The notes beneath the pieces were generated by a model. That model was not told the DNA's origin, made no database searches, and was given only the letters and a program-made list of their open reading frames with translations. This document shows positions 8,506 through 17,733 of a stretch of 64,000 nucleotides of DNA, in pieces (the first letter of the stretch is position 1; each line of letters starts with the position of its first letter). The DNA comes from Chryseobacterium indologenes. Its GTDB lineage: Bacteria > Bacteroidota > Bacteroidia > Flavobacteriales > Weeksellaceae. The stretch spans positions 372,001 to 436,000 of the forward strand of contig NZ_CP018786.1 of the NCBI RefSeq assembly GCF_002025665.1, given 5' to 3'. A program made the position numbers and the translations under genes.

Positions 8506-8940
8506 TTAGATCTTTGTTCTTTTCAGTTCAATAATATTATTCCCTTGTTCAAGGTGAAGACTATCTCCTTTTACCCTTGCCGTCATATCATCTTTTTTGT
8601 AAATCGTTTCATTTCCTTTGGTTTCCGATTTAGGTAATGTAAATGTTTTCTTATTGCTGGTAATGGCTACTGTACTTTCTTTCGGATCATTTTTAAATAC
8701 TACTTTTACTAGTGTTCCGTCTGTAGCTTTATAAACAAAATCGGTTTTCTCAATTTTCTTTCCGTTGACATCTACTGTCGAAGAACTTTGTGTTACCGAA
8801 TCTATTTTTCCATTATCGTTTGTAACTACAGTTTCTGAACTGTCTGTTTTGATAACGATTTTGTTTCCGCTTTCACTTTTTTTACAGCTGACTACTGCTA
8901 ATGCCAACACAGCACCTAAGGCTAAGATACTTTTTTTCAT
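8506..8940 (-). CDS. Predicted lipoprotein with MliC-like C-terminal domain
   Basis: The 144-residue product starts MKKSILALGAVLALAVVSC, a short hydrophobic signal ending in a lipobox (AVVSC), so the mature protein should begin at Cys19 and be lipid-anchored. A Ser/Thr/Lys-rich linker follows. The last ~75 residues (FVYKATDGTLVKVVF, KKTFTLPKSETKGNETIY, then a DDMTARVKGDSLHL segment) resemble the MliC fold of C-type lysozyme inhibitors. The usual Cys pair of MliC is absent, so function is tentative. It is monocistronic, with its own terminator hairpin. Confidence 0.75.
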   Translation of the reverse strand: MKKSILALGAVLALAVVSCKKSESGNKIVIKTDSSETVVTNDNGKIDSVTQSSSTVDVNGKKIEKTDFVYKATDGTLVKVVFKNDPKESTVAITSNKKTFTLPKSETKGNETIYKKDDMTARVKGDSLHLEQGNNIIELKRTKI

Positions 8941-9445
8941 GATTATATTATTTGATATTCAATATGATTTTATAATTTAATTTTACAAAAATCATGCCTT
9001 ACAATATGAGAAAATTTAACGGTTATTCATGCATATTTCTTTTGTTTTTCTCTTTGAATAGGTGGTTTAGCAAAAAGAAAATTTTGGAATTAAAGAGAGG
9101 CAGTTCTTCTTATCAAATGATAAAATTCCGGAAGATATTGGAATATGACAGCAGGTCTTAGCTGGCACTTTACATTTCTGGAATATATGGTTTAAGAAGG
9201 GTAAGAATCGGATTCAGCTCTTTAAATGGATCAAATTCCATAATAAAGTAAGCCGTTTTGATCGGTAAATTCTTAATCAGATTGTGAAATAATTGTTAAT
9301 TTAAGGTGGTTTATTGTTTCTTATTTGTTTTTATTTTTAATTTATTGTGAAATATTTAGTCGTATATTGTTTTTGGAATCAAAAATTGATTAAATTTAGT
9401 AAAAACTAAAAGACTGAATCACAACTTCAAACTCAAACATTAATA
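8941..9445. other. Long AT-rich intergenic region upstream of the response regulator
   Basis: About 500 bases hold no convincing gene. Short frames broken by stops occur between 9050 and 9330 and could be gene remains, but I recognise no family. The only pattern I can name is TTGATTAAATTTA at 9386-9398, a promoter-like motif that also occurs in front of eno and the AraC-type gene. The regulated promoter proper begins at 9446. Confidence 0.4.
9386..9398 (+). promoter_or_regulatory. Possible distal promoter -7 element (TTGATTAAATTTA)
   Basis: The 13-base string matches, apart from its last base, the string upstream of eno (14629-14641) and is identical to the one upstream of the AraC-type gene (19062-19074). 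It contains TAAATTTA, close to the Bacteroidota -7 consensus TAnnTTTG. Here it is 112 bases before the regulator start, so it would be a second, upstream promoter. Confidence 0.3.
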
Positions 9446-9492
9446 TTACACAAAGGTGTAATTGATTTCAAATTGTTTTCTGTTGAAATTTG
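9446..9492 (+). promoter_or_regulatory. Promoter with inverted-repeat operator upstream of the response regulator
   Basis: TTACAC-AAAG-GTGTAA (9446-9461) is a perfect inverted repeat, immediately followed by TTGA. TTG (9462-9464), 20 bases, then GAAATTTG (9485-9492) fit the Bacteroidota -33/-7 pattern with one mismatch. The same arrangement, base for base in spacing, occurs at 12361-12407. I infer a binding site for the LuxR-type regulator encoded just downstream, touching the -33 element as for an activator. Confidence 0.6.
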
Positions 9493-9510
9493 CTTCAAAC
9501 AAACAAAGTC

Positions 9511-10143
9511 ATGAGCATTTCCATAGCCATAGTAGAAGACGAGAAAAACTACAACAATGCGTTGAAGAAGGTCATCGATTATCAGAAGGATATGAAAGTG
9601 ATTGCTCAGTTCTTTGATGGTAATGATGCCATAACAAATCTACCCCATATTTCTCCTGACGTTGTGATGATGGATATCCAATTACAGGATATGCTTGGAA
9701 TCGAAATCATAGAAAAATTAAGAAAAGAAATGCCCAATACACAGTTTATCATGTGTACCAGCTTTGATGATGATGAAAAGATTTTTAATTCGTTAAAAGC
9801 AGGGGCTATGGGATATCTTGTAAAAGGAGAAAGCATGGATAAAATTCTTTCTTCCATCCGCGATGTATACAATGGCGGTGCACCTATGAGTTTTTCTATT
9901 GCGAGAAGGGTATTGAAACATTTCGAGAAAAAACTTCCGGAAATAAAAGGCTTTGATGAACTCACAGAACGCGAAAAGGAAATCCTTGAACTTCTTTCCC
10001 AGGGGCTTCTCTACAAAGAGATTGCAGACAAAAAATTCATCAGCATTGATACCGTGAAAAAACACGTCGGAAATATCTACAGAAAACTCCACGTCAACAA
10101 TAAGGTGGAGGCAATCAATAAATTTAACAATTTTAAAAATTAG
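9511..10143 (+). CDS. Response regulator, NarL/FixJ (LuxR-type HTH) family
   Basis: The 210-residue protein has an N-terminal receiver domain with acidic pocket EDE (residues 9-11), phosphoacceptor Asp55 in VVMMDIQLQD, Thr83/Ser84 in MCTSFDDDE and Lys105 in YLVKGES. A LuxR/GerE HTH follows (residues about 148-205, LTEREKEILELLSQGLLYKEIA and IDTVKKHVGNIYRKLHV). It should be phosphorylated by the kinase at 11567 and bind DNA. The ATG at 9511 is preferred over an in-frame TTG at 9490, because that lies inside the predicted -7 box. It is the first gene of a four-gene operon. Confidence 0.93.
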   Translation: MSISIAIVEDEKNYNNALKKVIDYQKDMKVIAQFFDGNDAITNLPHISPDVVMMDIQLQDMLGIEIIEKLRKEMPNTQFIMCTSFDDDEKIFNSLKAGAMGYLVKGESMDKILSSIRDVYNGGAPMSFSIARRVLKHFEKKLPEIKGFDELTEREKEILELLSQGLLYKEIADKKFISIDTVKKHVGNIYRKLHVNNKVEAINKFNNFKN

Positions 10144-10148
10144 AAAAC

Positions 10149-10970
10149 ATGAATGAAAATCAGGATTTATTAAATTTAACGGGCAAGATTCATCAATTAG
10201 TAGACTATGGAATTATTAATATTGAAAAATTACAGGAAATACAATCATTTTGTAATCAGGAAATAGATAGGCTAACTTCAGAAGAATTTATAGAAAGAGA
10301 ATCCATAGATTGGAGCAAGTATATAATCTATGAACAAACTGAGTCTGATGGTGAGATTAATGCCGGATTGGCAACAGAGATGACAACTGCTTACCAGAGC
10401 ATTCCTAATATTAAGGATATTTATAGAAATAAATTGCAGGTTTCTGGAGAAGTAGCAGCAGATTTATTTGGTAAAAATGCTAAGAATGTTAAAATTTTTT
10501 TAGGAGAACTTGATAATGGACTCATTTTTTTATTTGAAGATTTACTTTTCCAAAAATATTATATTATAACTAATAAAATAGTAAAAGAAGAAATATCTGC
10601 ATATAATTTTGGTCGGTATAAAGATGCATATGAAAATGGTGCATTAAAAAGAATACTGGATCCCTATATTCAACAATATATTCCAAATACAGTAAATACT
10701 ATTAGGTTTGCATTGTCAAGAACTTTCTTTACTAAACTTGAAAACCTAAAACCTAAATATCCTAATATTGTTATTTCTTTTCATCCGGCAATACATATTT
10801 CTGGGGATATTTTTGATGTAGAATTAGATGATGGAACTATTATTCAGGCTAGTTATGAGTATAGGCTTACATTCATAATGATATTGGGATATTATCAAGG
10901 TTCCAAATTTATTCCAATACCTGATATAGGTGCATATGATAGAAATGGTCTTTGTCCTCCTGGATGCTAA
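10149..10970 (+). CDS. Conserved-type protein of unknown function between regulator and kinase
   Basis: I do not recognise this 273-residue protein. It has no signal peptide or membrane segment, so it is probably cytosolic. The N-terminal ~45 residues are helical (LTGKIHQLVDYGIINIEKLQEI). The middle and C-terminal parts look mixed alpha/beta (VKIFLGELDNGLIFLFEDLL, GDIFDVELDDGTIIQA). It ends in LCPPGC, two Cys in the last five residues. It starts 5 bases after the regulator stop and its last codon abuts the next start. Its base composition is visibly more AT-rich than the flanking regulator and kinase genes, suggesting separate origin or relaxed constraint. Confidence 0.7.
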   Translation: MNENQDLLNLTGKIHQLVDYGIINIEKLQEIQSFCNQEIDRLTSEEFIERESIDWSKYIIYEQTESDGEINAGLATEMTTAYQSIPNIKDIYRNKLQVSGEVAADLFGKNAKNVKIFLGELDNGLIFLFEDLLFQKYYIITNKIVKEEISAYNFGRYKDAYENGALKRILDPYIQQYIPNTVNTIRFALSRTFFTKLENLKPKYPNIVISFHPAIHISGDIFDVELDDGTIIQASYEYRLTFIMILGYYQGSKFIPIPDIGAYDRNGLCPPGC

Positions 10971-11570
10971 ATGATTATTCTTGATCTAATATATTATATT
11001 GTAATCATTACAAATTTTACTGTTTCCATAATTGAAAAAAAATTATGGAAACAGTTATTTTGGTTTTATTTCGGAATTACAATCATAACAGAAATATTAT
11101 TTACAACAAAAGCGAGTTTTATAACTGCAAGAATGTATAATTATCTGGATTTGTTCTGTATAATTTATTTTGGATACATCTATAATAAAGAGTTACATGA
11201 TAACTATGTCATTAGAATAACCACAATTTTATTTTTTTTATTAGGAGGTATTTTTATTTTCATTTCCAAAACTAATTATTCAATTATTACAGGGTATCTA
11301 TATTGTATTTTTTTATTTTTCATTTCTCTGTTTTGGTTTTATAATAAAATATCAAGCAAAGATCAAACACAGGATATTTTAAATTTATGTTTTTTTTGGA
11401 TTAGTTGTTCATTATTATTCTGGTCACTATTTTATATTTTCAGAATGTTTCCTATGTATTTCTTTAATAAAAAAGATCCTGGGTTTTTAAAAGAAATATC
11501 TAATGTGTTTAGTATAGTTAATATAATTACGTATTCATTATTCTTACGAGGCTTATTTTGTAGACAATGA
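10971..11570 (+). CDS. Polytopic membrane protein of unknown function in the two-component operon
   Basis: The 199-residue product is strongly hydrophobic, with about six or seven predicted membrane helices (for example residues 1-20, 28-46, 79-98, 104-125, 135-156 and 177-195). No catalytic motif is recognised. The ATG follows the TAA of the upstream gene directly, and its end overlaps the kinase start by 4 bases (ATGA), so all are translated from one message. A plausible but unproven role is as the membrane sensing partner of the kinase, which has only one short membrane anchor. It is very AT-rich. Confidence 0.75.
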   Translation: MIILDLIYYIVIITNFTVSIIEKKLWKQLFWFYFGITIITEILFTTKASFITARMYNYLDLFCIIYFGYIYNKELHDNYVIRITTILFFLLGGIFIFISKTNYSIITGYLYCIFLFFISLFWFYNKISSKDQTQDILNLCFFWISCSLLFWSLFYIFRMFPMYFFNKKDPGFLKEISNVFSIVNIITYSLFLRGLFCRQ

Positions 11571-12355
11571 AGAATCTTCCATTAGAAATAAAGATAGTAT
11601 ATATAACTGCAATCATTGTAGTAATGCTGTTTGTACTATTTATTATCCTTGTTGTTCTAACTTACAACAGAAAACAGCTCCTTTACCTGAAAGAACAACA
11701 ACTCAAAGAATCCGAACACCAAAACCAGCTTCTTCAGAAAGAACTCGAAAAACAAAAAGTGCTGGAACAGGAGCGGGAACGTATCTCCCACGATATGCAT
11801 GATGACCTGGGAGCAGGAATTTCTGCATTGAAACTTCAGGCAGAATTTCTGAAACAGAAGGCTGAAGACGATGATCTGCAAAGTGATATCGATGAGCTTC
11901 TGAAAACCTCTGAAGAAATGAACATCTCCATGAGGGAAATGCTGTGGAGCCTGAACTCAGGAAATGATACCTTAGGAAGCTTTATTGATTATGCTATTCT
12001 TTACACCGGAAACTTTTTGAAGAAAACAAAAATAGCGGTGTATTCGGAATGTGAAAATATCATAGCAGAAACACCTATTTCCACAGAAATGAGACGCAAT
12101 CTTTTTCTATGCTTAAAAGAAGCGGTCAATAATGTGTACAAACACAGTCAGGCAAATACTGTAAAACTTTCATTCTCGCAGGAAGACAATAATTTCTCTA
12201 TGAAAATTTCCGATAACGGAAACGGAATCCCCGATGGGCAGAAAGAAGGTAACGGCCTTAGAAATATGAAGCGAAGAATGAATGAACTATCTGGCGAATG
12301 TTCTATCATATCCGAAAACTCTGGAACCTGTCTGGTATTTAAAATAGCATTATAA
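11567..12355 (+). CDS. Sensor histidine kinase (HisKA_3/HPK7 type)
   Basis: The 262-residue protein has one N-terminal membrane helix (residues about 9-31), a coiled-coil linker rich in Glu/Gln/Lys (residues 36-72), the dimerisation/phosphoacceptor box RERISHDMHDDLGAGIS with probable phospho-His78, and an HATPase domain with the N-box LKEAVNNVYKHSQA and G-box DNGNGIPDGQKEGNGL. There is no extracytoplasmic sensor domain. This kinase type pairs with NarL-type regulators, and the regulator is the first gene of the same operon. It overlaps the preceding gene by 4 bases. Confidence 0.93.
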   Translation: MKNLPLEIKIVYITAIIVVMLFVLFIILVVLTYNRKQLLYLKEQQLKESEHQNQLLQKELEKQKVLEQERERISHDMHDDLGAGISALKLQAEFLKQKAEDDDLQSDIDELLKTSEEMNISMREMLWSLNSGNDTLGSFIDYAILYTGNFLKKTKIAVYSECENIIAETPISTEMRRNLFLCLKEAVNNVYKHSQANTVKLSFSQEDNNFSMKISDNGNGIPDGQKEGNGLRNMKRRMNELSGECSIISENSGTCLVFKIAL

Positions 12356-12360
12356 ATAAA

Positions 12361-12407
12361 TTACCCTTTTGTGTAATTGACTGGTCCTGTTTTTAGAGGG
12401 AAATTTG
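12361..12407 (+). promoter_or_regulatory. Second copy of the two-component promoter/operator
   Basis: TTACCC-TTTT-GTGTAA-TTGA (12361-12380) aligns with the element at 9446-9465 (15 of 20 bases equal, with the differences mostly in the 4-base spacer). TTG (12377-12379), 20 bases, and GAAATTTG (12400-12407) repeat the same promoter geometry. The distance to the start codon is also nearly the same (19 versus 18 bases from the G of GAAATTTG). This points to joint control of the kinase/regulator operon and the 12427-14434 operon. Confidence 0.6.
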
Positions 12408-12426
12408 ATATATAAAATTAAAAGCC

Positions 12427-12756
12427 ATGAAAACTCTTATTAACGACAGTATTGGAGATTTGGAAGCTGCTTTAAAAAACAACACTGATCTTCAGGAGAA
12501 GTTCAAAACCAATCCGATAGAGGCTATTAAAAATGTAGAAATAAAAACCCCGAAAGAAACAGACTATTGGATCTACAGAATCATTGTACTTATGCTCGGG
12601 TTGGCAGTCATTACCATTATAGCAGGACTTATTCTCATTGCTTACTGGAATGATGGTGCTGCTAAAGATAATCAGCTGGTCACTATTTTTGCCACCATTT
12701 CTTCAGGTGCAATAGGAGCCTTAGCCGGACTTTTATCACCTACACCGAGAAAATAA
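12427..12756 (+). CDS. Small membrane protein of unknown function, probable two-component target
   Basis: The 109-residue protein has an N-terminal soluble part (residues 1-45, with LQEKFKTNPIEAIKNVEI), one strong membrane helix (residues about 48-72) and a second weaker Gly/Ala-rich one (residues 84-104) before PTPRK. The NPxEAI stretch is faintly like leader segments of some modified peptides, but this is too weak to assign. It is the first gene behind the duplicated operator and heads an apparent three-gene unit. No catalytic residues stand out. Confidence 0.7.
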   Translation: MKTLINDSIGDLEAALKNNTDLQEKFKTNPIEAIKNVEIKTPKETDYWIYRIIVLMLGLAVITIIAGLILIAYWNDGAAKDNQLVTIFATISSGAIGALAGLLSPTPRK

Positions 12757-12783
12757 TTAATAATAACTTAAAAACTACATATC

Positions 12784-13224
12784 ATGAAAGCACAAGAAAA
12801 AAACAAAATAAAAAAAGACATTAATGAAAGACTTGATCTATTAAAAGGGAATGAAATATTTAATGATAATAAAGTAACAAAAATCAAATATGAAACAGAT
12901 TTTTACGAATGTCTTGATAATGATAATAATATAGGAATTTGTGTTTCTGTTATTTCGCAAGACTTAATTGTTACAAATGCTGTTTATTTAAATAATACCA
13001 CTGAAATAGAGGTAGTAGATTGTCCAACCACAATAGGAGCAAGTAATGCTTTAAAAGGAAATCGGATTTTTATATATTCAGTTGCATCATCTATAAAAGA
13101 TAATACCGCCTATACTCTTAATGTAACTTTGAAAACAGGAAATGTAAGTAAATTATTCTCAGCCTCAATGATTTTGAATAAGGGTGAAACAGGTGAAATA
13201 ATTCAACAAATAAATTTTATTTAA
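12784..13224 (+). CDS. Hypothetical cytosolic protein, probable two-component target
   Basis: I do not recognise this 146-residue protein. It has a Lys-rich N-terminus (KAQEKNKIKKDINERLDLL), no signal peptide, and a beta-rich C-terminal part with the pattern NTAYTLNVTLKTGNVSKLF and GETGEIIQQINFI that suggests a small beta-sandwich. It lies 27 bases after the previous gene and 1 base before the next, hence in one operon. A cytosolic adaptor or cargo role would be guesswork. Confidence 0.65.
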   Translation: MKAQEKNKIKKDINERLDLLKGNEIFNDNKVTKIKYETDFYECLDNDNNIGICVSVISQDLIVTNAVYLNNTTEIEVVDCPTTIGASNALKGNRIFIYSVASSIKDNTAYTLNVTLKTGNVSKLFSASMILNKGETGEIIQQINFI

Positions 13225-13225
13225 A

Positions 13226-14434
13226 ATGAAGACTAAGATTTTTCAACTTATAATATGCATTTTTTCCATATGCAGTTTGTATGCACAAGATACACTTTCT
13301 GTAAATGTAGATCTGCTTAAAGCTCCTGCGTCTCCAGCTTCAAATCTATTAGGAATTGCAAGTAGCGAGATCAATAAACCTACGGATGTTGCAAATCTAA
13401 TGTTGAATTTACAGGATTTTACTTCTCTATTTAACAATCAAGCGGGATTTGCCTTGGATTTTTCACCATATTGGTTATTTGGAAACAAGACAAAAAGCTT
13501 AGATAATATTATTAATGATACTAAACCTTTAGATGTTTTAAATCAGACTCTTGTTTTTTCTGTAGCTGTTAAAAATACAGACAGTAGCTCAAGCAAACTT
13601 CCAGTCAATTCAATATTTACTTCATTTGGTTTTAAATTTTCTCTTTTCAGAGGTGATGTTTCCGAGAAAACAAAAAGAAATTATTTGTTGGTAAAAGAAA
13701 TACATAGAAACATAATACATGATTTAATAAACGGAAATAACTCTGTGATTAGAGATCAGGAAATACAAAAAATTGAGAAACAGTTAGAAATAATGTTTAA
13801 AGAAGGTGGAAAAGGAACGCCTGAGTATACAAAACTAGAAGAAAAATTGAATAAACTAAAGATCGAAAGGCTTACGGCTGGCGACAATGATGTAATAGTC
13901 AATCATGAAGAAAGTATTAAAAAACTAGTAACAGATTTATCTTTTGTAAGGACTGGTTTTCTTTGGGACTTTGCAGGGGGAACAAGTATTCAGTTTAAAG
14001 AAAAGCAATTTGATAATTCAAGAGTTTACAATGCAGGTTTATGGACAGTTTTAGGATATGCAACTGAAAAAGCAGGAACACCTCTTTTCCTTTTGCGTTA
14101 CATGTATAATCCTAAAAATGATTGGATGACAGTAGATGACTTTAAACCACAAGGTAACTTCTCAACATTTGATGCGGGCATGAAATATGAGTATTCATCA
14201 AAGGATTCAAAATTTACAGGAAGTTTTGAGGGGCTTTACAGAAGTTTTATCTCAGGCTCCGATTTGAAACCTACCTGGAAATGCGTTTTGAATTTAGATT
14301 ATGCAATATTTCCTAACCAGCACTTGACATTATCTCTGGGCAAAGATTTTGACAATAGCTTCATTAAAAAAGGTAATGTTATTGCTGGGCTGTCTTTCTT
14401 TAGTGGTATCGGTACAAAACGTAAAATACAGTAA
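13226..14434 (+). CDS. Secreted, probably outer-membrane beta-barrel-like protein of unknown function
   Basis: The 402-residue protein starts with a signal peptide (MKTKIFQLIICIFSICSLYAQ, cleavage likely after YA). The body contains alternating aromatic/polar strands (FALDFSPYWLFG, WDFAGGTSIQFKEKQF, FDAGMKYEYSSKDSKFTGSF, VLNLDYAIFPNQHLTLSLGK) that look like an outer-membrane barrel, and one charged helical insertion (residues about 150-210: EIQKIEKQLEIMFKEGGKG and onward). It ends the operon and is followed by a terminator. No substrate can be inferred. Confidence 0.7.
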   Translation: MKTKIFQLIICIFSICSLYAQDTLSVNVDLLKAPASPASNLLGIASSEINKPTDVANLMLNLQDFTSLFNNQAGFALDFSPYWLFGNKTKSLDNIINDTKPLDVLNQTLVFSVAVKNTDSSSSKLPVNSIFTSFGFKFSLFRGDVSEKTKRNYLLVKEIHRNIIHDLINGNNSVIRDQEIQKIEKQLEIMFKEGGKGTPEYTKLEEKLNKLKIERLTAGDNDVIVNHEESIKKLVTDLSFVRTGFLWDFAGGTSIQFKEKQFDNSRVYNAGLWTVLGYATEKAGTPLFLLRYMYNPKNDWMTVDDFKPQGNFSTFDAGMKYEYSSKDSKFTGSFEGLYRSFISGSDLKPTWKCVLNLDYAIFPNQHLTLSLGKDFDNSFIKKGNVIAGLSFFSGIGTKRKIQ

Positions 14435-14458
14435 TTATACAATAATATAAACAATTTT

Positions 14459-14492
14459 AAAGCTCCAGCATTTTATAGTGTCTGGAGTTTTA
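14459..14492 (+). terminator. Rho-independent terminator after the 12427-14434 operon
   Basis: AAAGCTCCAG and CTGGAGTTTT form a stem of about ten pairs including one G-T, with a 13-base loop, and then TTTTATT. It closes the three-gene unit before eno. Confidence 0.75.
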
Positions 14493-14628
14493 TTATAACA
14501 TTGTTTTATCATTTTAAAAGCCTGATTCTCCACAAAGAATTTGTAGAATTATCATAATATAAATTAACTAAAATTTAACTCGGATTTATCTCAAAAAAAT
14601 CCCGTGAAATACCCCTGAAAGTTAAATT

Positions 14629-14641
14629 TTGATTAAATTTG
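14629..14641 (+). promoter_or_regulatory. Promoter -7 element of eno
   Basis: TTGATTAAATTTG contains TAAATTTG, a perfect TAnnTTTG match, 22 bases before the eno ATG. No convincing TTG -33 box is visible at the normal distance. Confidence 0.5.
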
Positions 14642-14660
14642 TCTAAACTAAAAAAAATAA

Positions 14661-15956
<1,296 letters not shown>

Positions 15957-15975
15957 TTAATCGAATTTATAAATA

Positions 15976-16010
15976 ACGGCAAGCGAAATTTTTAGTTTGC
16001 CGTATTTTAT
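15976..16010 (+). terminator. Rho-independent terminator after eno
   Basis: ACGGCAA (15976-15982) pairs with TTGCCGT (15997-16003), followed by ATTTTAT. It is 20 bases after the eno stop. Confidence 0.7.
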
Positions 16011-16044
16011 GGAAAGTGGTATATTTAAAAAAAATAAATAAATA

Positions 16045-17331
16045 ATGTCAGACAACAAAGTAATATTGAATTACGACGGTAATTCATATGAATATCCAAT
16101 CGTGGATAGTACTATCGGAGACAGAGGGATTGATATTTCAAAATTAAGAGACCAGACAGGTTTGATCACTCTGGATTTAGGTTACAAAAATACAGGGGCT
16201 ACTATTAGCGACATCACTTACTTAGACGGAGATAAAGGAGAATTATTCTACAGAGGTTATCCAATCGAGCAGATTGCTGAGAAATCTAACTTCACTGAAG
16301 TAATGTATCTTTTATTACATGGAGAATTACCTACTCAGGATCAGTTTACTTCATTCGACAACAATATTAAAAAATATAACTTCATCGCAGACGAAATGAA
16401 AAAGATCATTGATGTTTTTCCTCGTTCTGCTCACCCTATGGGAGTTTTATCTTCTATGACGTCTGCTTTGACAGCTTTCAACCCGAAAGCAGTGAATGTA
16501 AACTCTAAAGAAGAAATGGATCATGCTGCTGAGCTTATGATCGCTAAGTTCTCTCACCTTTGTGCTTGGACTTACAGAAAAACTCAAGGTTTACCATTAA
16601 ACCACGGTGATAACAACCTGAACTACGTAGAGAACTTCTACAAAATGGCATTCAGATTACCAAACGCTGATTTCGAAATCGATCCGGTAGTAGTAAATGC
16701 TTTAGATAAATTATTAATCCTTCACGCAGATCACGAACAAAACTGTTCTACTTCTACAGTAAGAATGGTAGGTTCTGCTCATACAGGTCTTTTTGCTTCT
16801 ATCTCTGCTGGGGTATCTGCACTTTGGGGACCACTTCACGGTGGTGCTAACCAGGCAGTAATCGAAATGCTTGAACTGATCGAAAAAGATGGAGGTGACG
16901 TATCTAAATATGTTGCTAAAGCTAAAGATAAAGGAGATAGCTTCCGTCTAATGGGATTCGGACACAGAGTTTACAAAAACTTCGACCCAAGAGCGAAAAT
17001 CATCAAGAAAGCTGCTGATGATATCCTTAAAGCATTAGGTATCCAGGATAAAGCTCTTGACATTGCAATGCAGTTAGAAAGAGTAGCTCTTGAAGACGAG
17101 TACTTCGTAGAAAGAAAACTATATCCAAACGTAGACTTCTACTCAGGTATCATCTACAGAGCATTAGGAATTCCTACAGAAATGTTTACCGTAATGTTTG
17201 CATTAGGAAGACTTCCAGGATGGATTTCTCAGTGGAAAGAAATGAGACTGAAAGGAGACCCGATCGGAAGACCAAGACAGGTTTACCAAGGTGCTCAGGA
17301 AAGAAACTACATCGACATCGCAAGCAGATAA
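16045..17331 (+). CDS. gltA: Citrate synthase (type II, hexameric-type)
   Basis: The 428-residue protein has the citrate synthase signatures LHADHEQNCSTSTVRMVGS, GPLHGGANQAV, GFGHRVYKNFDPRA with the conserved His/Arg, and the C-terminal NVDFYSGIIYRALGIP. It condenses acetyl-CoA with oxaloacetate as the first TCA step. The N-terminal domain (YPIVDSTIGDRGIDISKLR) is that of type II enzymes of Gram-negative bacteria. It lies between two terminators and so is probably transcribed alone. Confidence 0.98.
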   Translation: MSDNKVILNYDGNSYEYPIVDSTIGDRGIDISKLRDQTGLITLDLGYKNTGATISDITYLDGDKGELFYRGYPIEQIAEKSNFTEVMYLLLHGELPTQDQFTSFDNNIKKYNFIADEMKKIIDVFPRSAHPMGVLSSMTSALTAFNPKAVNVNSKEEMDHAAELMIAKFSHLCAWTYRKTQGLPLNHGDNNLNYVENFYKMAFRLPNADFEIDPVVVNALDKLLILHADHEQNCSTSTVRMVGSAHTGLFASISAGVSALWGPLHGGANQAVIEMLELIEKDGGDVSKYVAKAKDKGDSFRLMGFGHRVYKNFDPRAKIIKKAADDILKALGIQDKALDIAMQLERVALEDEYFVERKLYPNVDFYSGIIYRALGIPTEMFTVMFALGRLPGWISQWKEMRLKGDPIGRPRQVYQGAQERNYIDIASR

Positions 17332-17347
17332 TATTTGCTTATACCAT

Positions 17348-17387
17348 AAAAGAATCCCAAAGCTTGCTTTGGGATTCTTTATTTTTA
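17348..17387. terminator. Bidirectional terminator between gltA and the SnoaL-like gene
   Basis: AAAGAATCCCAAAGC and GCTTTGGGATTCTTT form a perfect 15-bp stem with a 3-base loop. A T-run follows on the plus strand and an A-rich stretch precedes the stem, so it can serve both converging genes. Confidence 0.9.
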
Positions 17388-17391
17388 CAAC

Positions 17392-17715
17392 CTATTCAGT
17401 AATAGCTAATGCTGTAATAAGATTATCCTTCGTCCGGAAATGAAAATTCAGCATTATCGGACTTCCATCAAAAGAACCGGAAATATTGATTCTTAAAACC
17501 ATTGTATCATCCTTTACCGAAAAATCTTTTACCTCAAACAAGGTTTTGTATTCATTATTGGATTTTTCATTCCATTGTCTTATTTCCTCTTTTCCAGTAT
17601 ATATTTTTCCTTCATCAAATACGGATGCCTGTTCAGAAAAACAATTAGAGAAAGAAATACTGTCAAAAAGTTCCTGTGCCTCTAAGAATTCCTGTAAAAT
17701 GTTAGGTAAGTTCAT
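17392..17715 (-). CDS. Small SnoaL/NTF2-like protein
   Basis: The 107-residue product has the pattern of the SnoaL/NTF2-like fold: an N-terminal helix (LPNILQEFLEAQELFDSISF), SEQASVFDEGKIYTGKEEIRQW and then long beta strands (VLRINISGSFDGSPIMLNFHF). Members are small isomerases, hydrolases or unspecific ligand-binding proteins, and the substrate cannot be predicted. It follows the SDR gene by 18 bases on the same strand, so the pair probably forms an operon under HxlR-type control. Confidence 0.75.
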   Translation of the reverse strand: MNLPNILQEFLEAQELFDSISFSNCFSEQASVFDEGKIYTGKEEIRQWNEKSNNEYKTLFEVKDFSVKDDTMVLRINISGSFDGSPIMLNFHFRTKDNLITALAITE

Positions 17716-17733
17716 ATTGTTATTTTTAAATGA

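Noticed and set aside
9040..9340. Broken open frames in the region upstream of the response regulator
   Set aside because: Short frames with several stops and no motif; I could not identify a parental gene, so no pseudogene is claimed.
12427..12540. Possible modified-peptide leader (KFKTNPIEAIKN) at the start of the 109-residue protein
   Set aside because: Similarity to known leader families is too weak and the protein continues into membrane helices.
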